DNA of 64,000 nt, from positions 3,918,501-3,982,500 of the forward strand of contig NZ_CP098755.1 of assembly GCF_023746555.1 (NCBI RefSeq), given 5' to 3'. Position 1 is the first letter of the stretch. Every line of letters starts with the position of its first letter. The stretch is from Brevibacillus ruminantium (GTDB lineage Bacteria; Bacillota; Bacilli; Brevibacillales; Brevibacillaceae). Below the pieces are notes generated by a model. The model had not been told where the DNA came from and did not search any database. It saw only the letters and a program-made list of their open reading frames with translations. Position numbers and translations under genes: made by a program. This document shows positions 61,067-64,000 of the stretch, piece after piece.

Positions 61067-62602
61067 TCATCTAAGCCGCTTTGTATCTCGTTTCCCCAAA
61101 TGTGTATAGGCGATCTGTTCCACAAAGACGATCTCTTTGGGCATTTGGTACCTCGCCACTCTCGGGCGGAGCCATTCCATCAGCGACTCTTTTGTCAGTA
61201 TAGCATTTGAAACAGGCTGAACGATCGCTTTCAATCTTTGCCCAAATGCTTCATCATAAACCCCGATAACCGCTGCGTCTTCTACCGAAGGATGTTCGAT
61301 AAGGATCTGTTCGAGTTCAATAGGATAAACATTTTCTCCAGCCGACACAACCATATCATCGATCCTTCCGCATAAATAATAAAAGCCATGCTCGTCCCGG
61401 CAACCCAGATCACCCGTTTCAATCCAGGAACGGTTGGCATTTCGCATGGACCAGAAATTTTTTATGCAAAATTGACCGACTTCCCCTGCTCTACACACGC
61501 TTTTATCGTCCTTCAACAATTGCAATCTCGCGTTCTTTATTTTTTTGCCGATCGTTTGCGGAGAATCCTTTAAATCCTGTGGAGTCGCAATGATATTCAA
61601 GCCAGCTTCCGAAGTCCCGTACAGATTGTACAAGACCTCACCTAATTTGCTGAATACCTCGGATACGAGCTTGGGATTGAGCTGGGCTCCGCCAGATGCG
61701 ATGCAACGAAGAGACTTCAAAGCCTCGACATTCTCTTTCAGCATTTTCTTTAGCATTAACGGAACAACCGTTATGACTTCGACGTTGTGTCGTTTTACAA
61801 GGCCACATGCCTTTGCGGCGTCAAAGCCGGATGTGACGACGGTTTTCTTCCCTAATGCAATGAACAACAGCATGATGGCGAGACCATATCCATGATAAAT
61901 GGGGGTCGCAATGTAAGCCGTGTGGTAACGCAGCAGCTGAAGTCTGGTAAGCAGCGCTGAAAACGGCGGCAAATAATTGAATAACGAGGAGTGGTGTGCC
62001 ACTTTTTTTGATTTGCCGGTGGTACCGCCTGTAAGCAGGATCAACTTGCTTGAAGAGGTTCTCTGCCGCTTCTGTTTTACCTCAACGGATGAATCGAGCA
62101 AATGATTGATGGAAGGCAAAGAGCCGTGATAGCTTAGCAGCTTGTCCTTCGTGTATGATGATTGCTCTAGCAATGAGGTCATCTCCTCATCATAAACAAG
62201 CAAATCTACATCATTTTCATCCAATACCCGCTCCAACTGTCCCTTGCTCATTTCGGTATTGAGCAATAAAATGTCTGCACCCGTAAAGGAAGCTGCAAAA
62301 ATAGTTTTCATTAGGGAAGCATGGTTTTTGCACAATAACCCGACCTTCTTTCCACGCGTAAGAGCATATTTTTGCTTCAAAATGGTAGAAAGTCGCTCTG
62401 ATTGGGAACATAGCTGCTGAAAGCTGAGCGTTTCCCGGTCATCCACCAATGCGATTTGATGACCATACAGTCTCTCCGCAATCTTTAGGAGCGTCATCAC
62501 ATTGATTCCGTATTGATAGATCGCAGCAAACACCCGATACAAGACGGCTGGTGAGAGTATTCCCATTTTGTAGAGAGCCGTGAACAGACGTAAGATCCGC
62601 AC
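61067..62602 (-). CDS. AMP-forming acyl-CoA synthetase/ligase
   Basis: A 511-residue ANL-superfamily adenylating enzyme that activates a carboxylic acid as acyl-AMP and passes it to CoA. Motifs: P-loop LLTGGTTGKSKK (A3), LYNLYGTSEAG (A5), WIETGDLG (A7), GRIDDMVVSAGENVYPIELE (A8) and the final KRDTKRLR with the A10 lysine. The start is a GTG at 62602 or 62608, within or just after the GTGA overlap with the SDR gene; a longer in-frame ATG at 62743 lies inside that gene. No peptidyl carrier domain exists. The partner SDR suggests reduction of the activated acid, or a lipid-like product. Confidence 0.9.
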   Translation of the reverse strand: MRILRLFTALYKMGILSPAVLYRVFAAIYQYGINVMTLLKIAERLYGHQIALVDDRETLSFQQLCSQSERLSTILKQKYALTRGKKVGLLCKNHASLMKTIFAASFTGADILLLNTEMSKGQLERVLDENDVDLLVYDEEMTSLLEQSSYTKDKLLSYHGSLPSINHLLDSSVEVKQKRQRTSSSKLILLTGGTTGKSKKVAHHSSLFNYLPPFSALLTRLQLLRYHTAYIATPIYHGYGLAIMLLFIALGKKTVVTSGFDAAKACGLVKRHNVEVITVVPLMLKKMLKENVEALKSLRCIASGGAQLNPKLVSEVFSKLGEVLYNLYGTSEAGLNIIATPQDLKDSPQTIGKKIKNARLQLLKDDKSVCRAGEVGQFCIKNFWSMRNANRSWIETGDLGCRDEHGFYYLCGRIDDMVVSAGENVYPIELEQILIEHPSVEDAAVIGVYDEAFGQRLKAIVQPVSNAILTKESLMEWLRPRVARYQMPKEIVFVEQIAYTHLGKRDTKRLR

Positions 62603-62604
62603 CC

Positions 62605-63450
62605 TCACCCCCTCCTCTTTCGGAGCCATCGTGGAATGGCCCATTCCCAAAATCTTCTGCCAAAAATGGAGGCCAACTGTCCGAAAATCAGCCACCACGG
62701 CATGATGGTTTTTCGTTTGGTATACATCGTTTTGGCGATCCATTGCGCTGCGTGCTGTGCGCTCATGGCCGGCATGTTTTGATAGGCTTTTGTTGGCAGA
62801 ATCATCGGTGTTTTCACTAATGGAAGATAGATGGATGTCGTTGCGATTCCGATTGCATTCAATTCAGGTGCAGCGGATCGAAACCATGTATCGAAGGCTG
62901 ATTTGGAAGCCTGATATGCTGCCCAATACGGGAGAGGGATTAACGACGTGTTGATGGTAGAAATATTGATGACCTTCCCCTGATTTCGTTGAAGCTGAGG
63001 AATAAGCGATAACAGCAATTGGACGGGCGCAAAATAATTGATCGCCATGGTTCGCGTAAAATCGTGATAGCGATCCAGGGAGTCCTGAATGGAGCGTCGA
63101 ATGGAGTGGCCCGCATTGTTCACCACGATATCCACCCCGGCAGGCTGTTGATGAAGAAATGCAAGGAACCCTTCCCGCTCCTTTGCATCTCGAAGGTCGG
63201 CTTGATAGCAGCTAACACGGGCAGACTTCTTTTCGATTTCCCGCTTCATTTGTTGGAGTTTTTCCCCTCTTCTGGCGACCAGGATCAAGTGAACCGGGTA
63301 ATCGGCAAGAAGATAGGCCAATTGCTCGCCGATTCCGGAGCTGGCCCCTGTTATCACGATTGTTTTAGCTTGAACGGAGCTCGCGAGTTTGGTTTTGTTC
63401 AGAATGGTAGGCGAAAATAGAAGTTTTCCCCAAAGGTTATCGTTTGGCAT
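62605..63450 (-). CDS. short-chain dehydrogenase/reductase
   Basis: A 281-residue SDR of the extended, lipid-related kind. Cofactor loop TGASSGIGEQLAY (about 33-45), NNAGHS, catalytic Ser in ISTINTSLIPLP and the YQASKSAF YxxxK pair are seen. The C-terminus is basic and hydrophobic (IFGRRFWEWAIPRWLRKRRG), suggesting attachment to membrane. The ATG at 63450 is favoured by AAAAAGGGATTTACC; an in-frame ATG at 63483 is the alternative. It is coupled by GTGA to the acyl-CoA ligase gene downstream. Confidence 0.88.
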   Translation of the reverse strand: MPNDNLWGKLLFSPTILNKTKLASSVQAKTIVITGASSGIGEQLAYLLADYPVHLILVARRGEKLQQMKREIEKKSARVSCYQADLRDAKEREGFLAFLHQQPAGVDIVVNNAGHSIRRSIQDSLDRYHDFTRTMAINYFAPVQLLLSLIPQLQRNQGKVINISTINTSLIPLPYWAAYQASKSAFDTWFRSAAPELNAIGIATTSIYLPLVKTPMILPTKAYQNMPAMSAQHAAQWIAKTMYTKRKTIMPWWLIFGQLASIFGRRFWEWAIPRWLRKRRG

Positions 63451-63529
63451 GTTGGTAAATCCCTTTTTTGGTTGTCGTGTCATACAGTTCCATTTTCCTT
63501 GACTTTTACAGTGGAGACAAGGGGGAGAA

Positions 63530-63560
63530 AGAAAAACCCGTTTCGCGAAGGAAAACGGGA
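63530..63560 (-). terminator. terminator of the truncated 3'-terminal gene
   Basis: Minus-strand CCCGTTTTCC, loop TTCGCG, AAACGGG, then TTTTTC. It separates the gene at the window end from the SDR/ligase pair. Confidence 0.8.
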
Positions 63561-63571
63561 CGGGATTCTAA

Positions 63572-64000
63572 CTAGTAAAGGCTAATCAGTTTTGTGCCAA
63601 GTATGGCTACGGTCAATCGCATAGATTGAAATTGAGTCCCATTCCAGGTCAAAAGGTTTTCGACATACCCCAATGTATCAGCATTTGTCGTGCCAATAAT
63701 CCGCTGAAAAGCGAGTATATCGTATCCCATCCTCTTTTCATTGGTCACAATGGGATACAGCGCACCTAAAGCGAGAACTTCTCCTGTAACAGGTTGTTTT
63801 AGCTTTCCATTTTCGAAGTAATATTTCGACACATAGTCGTACCCTTTATTGCTAATGTCAATCGTGAACAACACGTCTAACGTGGGACTCCCGACGCCTA
63901 CTTTATAAAAGTCCTCATAATTCACATGGAATTTATGCGCTTGATTGTAATGATCAACATCAAACATTTCGTGCAGAATGTTATTTTTACATGAATAGAT
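63572..64000 (-). CDS. unknown protein, 5' end outside the window
   Basis: The last 142 codons of a gene that stays open to the window edge, so the ATG at 63967 need not be the start. The visible sequence has aromatic, beta-prone segments (YYFENGKLKQPVTGEVLALG; LGYVENLLTWNGTQFQSMRL) and no membrane segment. Pieces such as TIDISNKGYDYVSKYYF and GTTNADTLGYVENLL suggest an exported or surface-facing beta protein, as seen in some Firmicute lipoproteins, but no family can be named. Confidence 0.6.
   Translation of the reverse strand: MYSCKNNILHEMFDVDHYNQAHKFHVNYEDFYKVGVGSPTLDVLFTIDISNKGYDYVSKYYFENGKLKQPVTGEVLALGALYPIVTNEKRMGYDILAFQRIIGTTNADTLGYVENLLTWNGTQFQSMRLTVAILGTKLISLY

Overview
The window looks like chromosome of a spore-forming member of the Paenibacillaceae, most likely Brevibacillus or a close relative. 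The evidence is a cwlJ-gerQ spore germination pair, a CotF-like Gln/Met-rich coat protein, a YheC/YheD-type ATP-grasp protein, HelD, a Leu T-box, a HrcA/CIRCE site, strong GGAGG ribosome binding sites and moderate GC. The genus is inferred from overall protein character; no search was run.

Layout. 1-2.06 kb: a complete group IIC intron with its reverse transcriptase, inserted just past a rho-independent terminator and next to one arm of a dispersed palindromic repeat. 2.07-5.25 kb: a small unknown protein, a coat protein, DedA, and cwlJ-gerQ. 5.26-10.6 kb: a minus-strand run (PilZ, small membrane protein, Eis-like acetyltransferase, Nudix, Gfo/Idh/MocA, dicarboxylate/glutamate symporter). 10.6-11.1 kb: a non-coding stretch with a 235-base palindromic element. 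11.1-18.5 kb: carbamate kinase, serine hydrolase, ATP-grasp, MscL, a nucleoside hydrolase preceded by a catalytically degenerate paralogue, and an M29 aminopeptidase.

18.5-27.3 kb is a catabolic island. A minus-strand operon encodes 3-hydroxybenzoate 6-hydroxylase, gentisate 1,2-dioxygenase, a DinB-fold protein in the slot expected for maleylpyruvate isomerase, a fumarylpyruvate hydrolase-type FAH protein and a YciI-like protein. Facing it are TRAP transporter genes dctP-dctQ-dctM and an IclR regulator. Two inverted copies of GAACTTAATTC lie on the two sides of the intergenic region and are probable IclR operators; a cre-like site follows the dctP promoter. Together this reads as uptake and ring cleavage of 3-hydroxybenzoate or gentisate to fumarate and pyruvate.

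27.4-38.2 kb: HrpB, HelD, a promoter-hairpin-terminator unit, SDR, zinc ribbon, YHYH/SH3 secreted protein, RtcB, a histidine phosphatase remnant, a serine hydrolase and two unknown membrane proteins. 38.4-46.8 kb: a HemAT aerotaxis sensor with a long attenuator-like leader, leuA with T-box, the feoA-feoB-Cys-rich protein operon under a Fur box, and htpG under CIRCE. 46.8-51.4 kb: AhpD-like protein, a frameshifted NADH dehydrogenase-like gene, an MFS exporter with MarR regulator, and a DUF1801 protein.

51.5-64 kb: a penicillin acylase gene that has lost its 5' part beside a lone TnpB element; then a two-gene operon of a 1036-residue GNAT/beta-rich fusion and a metal-dependent amidohydrolase, the most novel-looking unit here; then VOC and AraC proteins, an acyl-CoA ligase/SDR pair and a protein cut by the window end.
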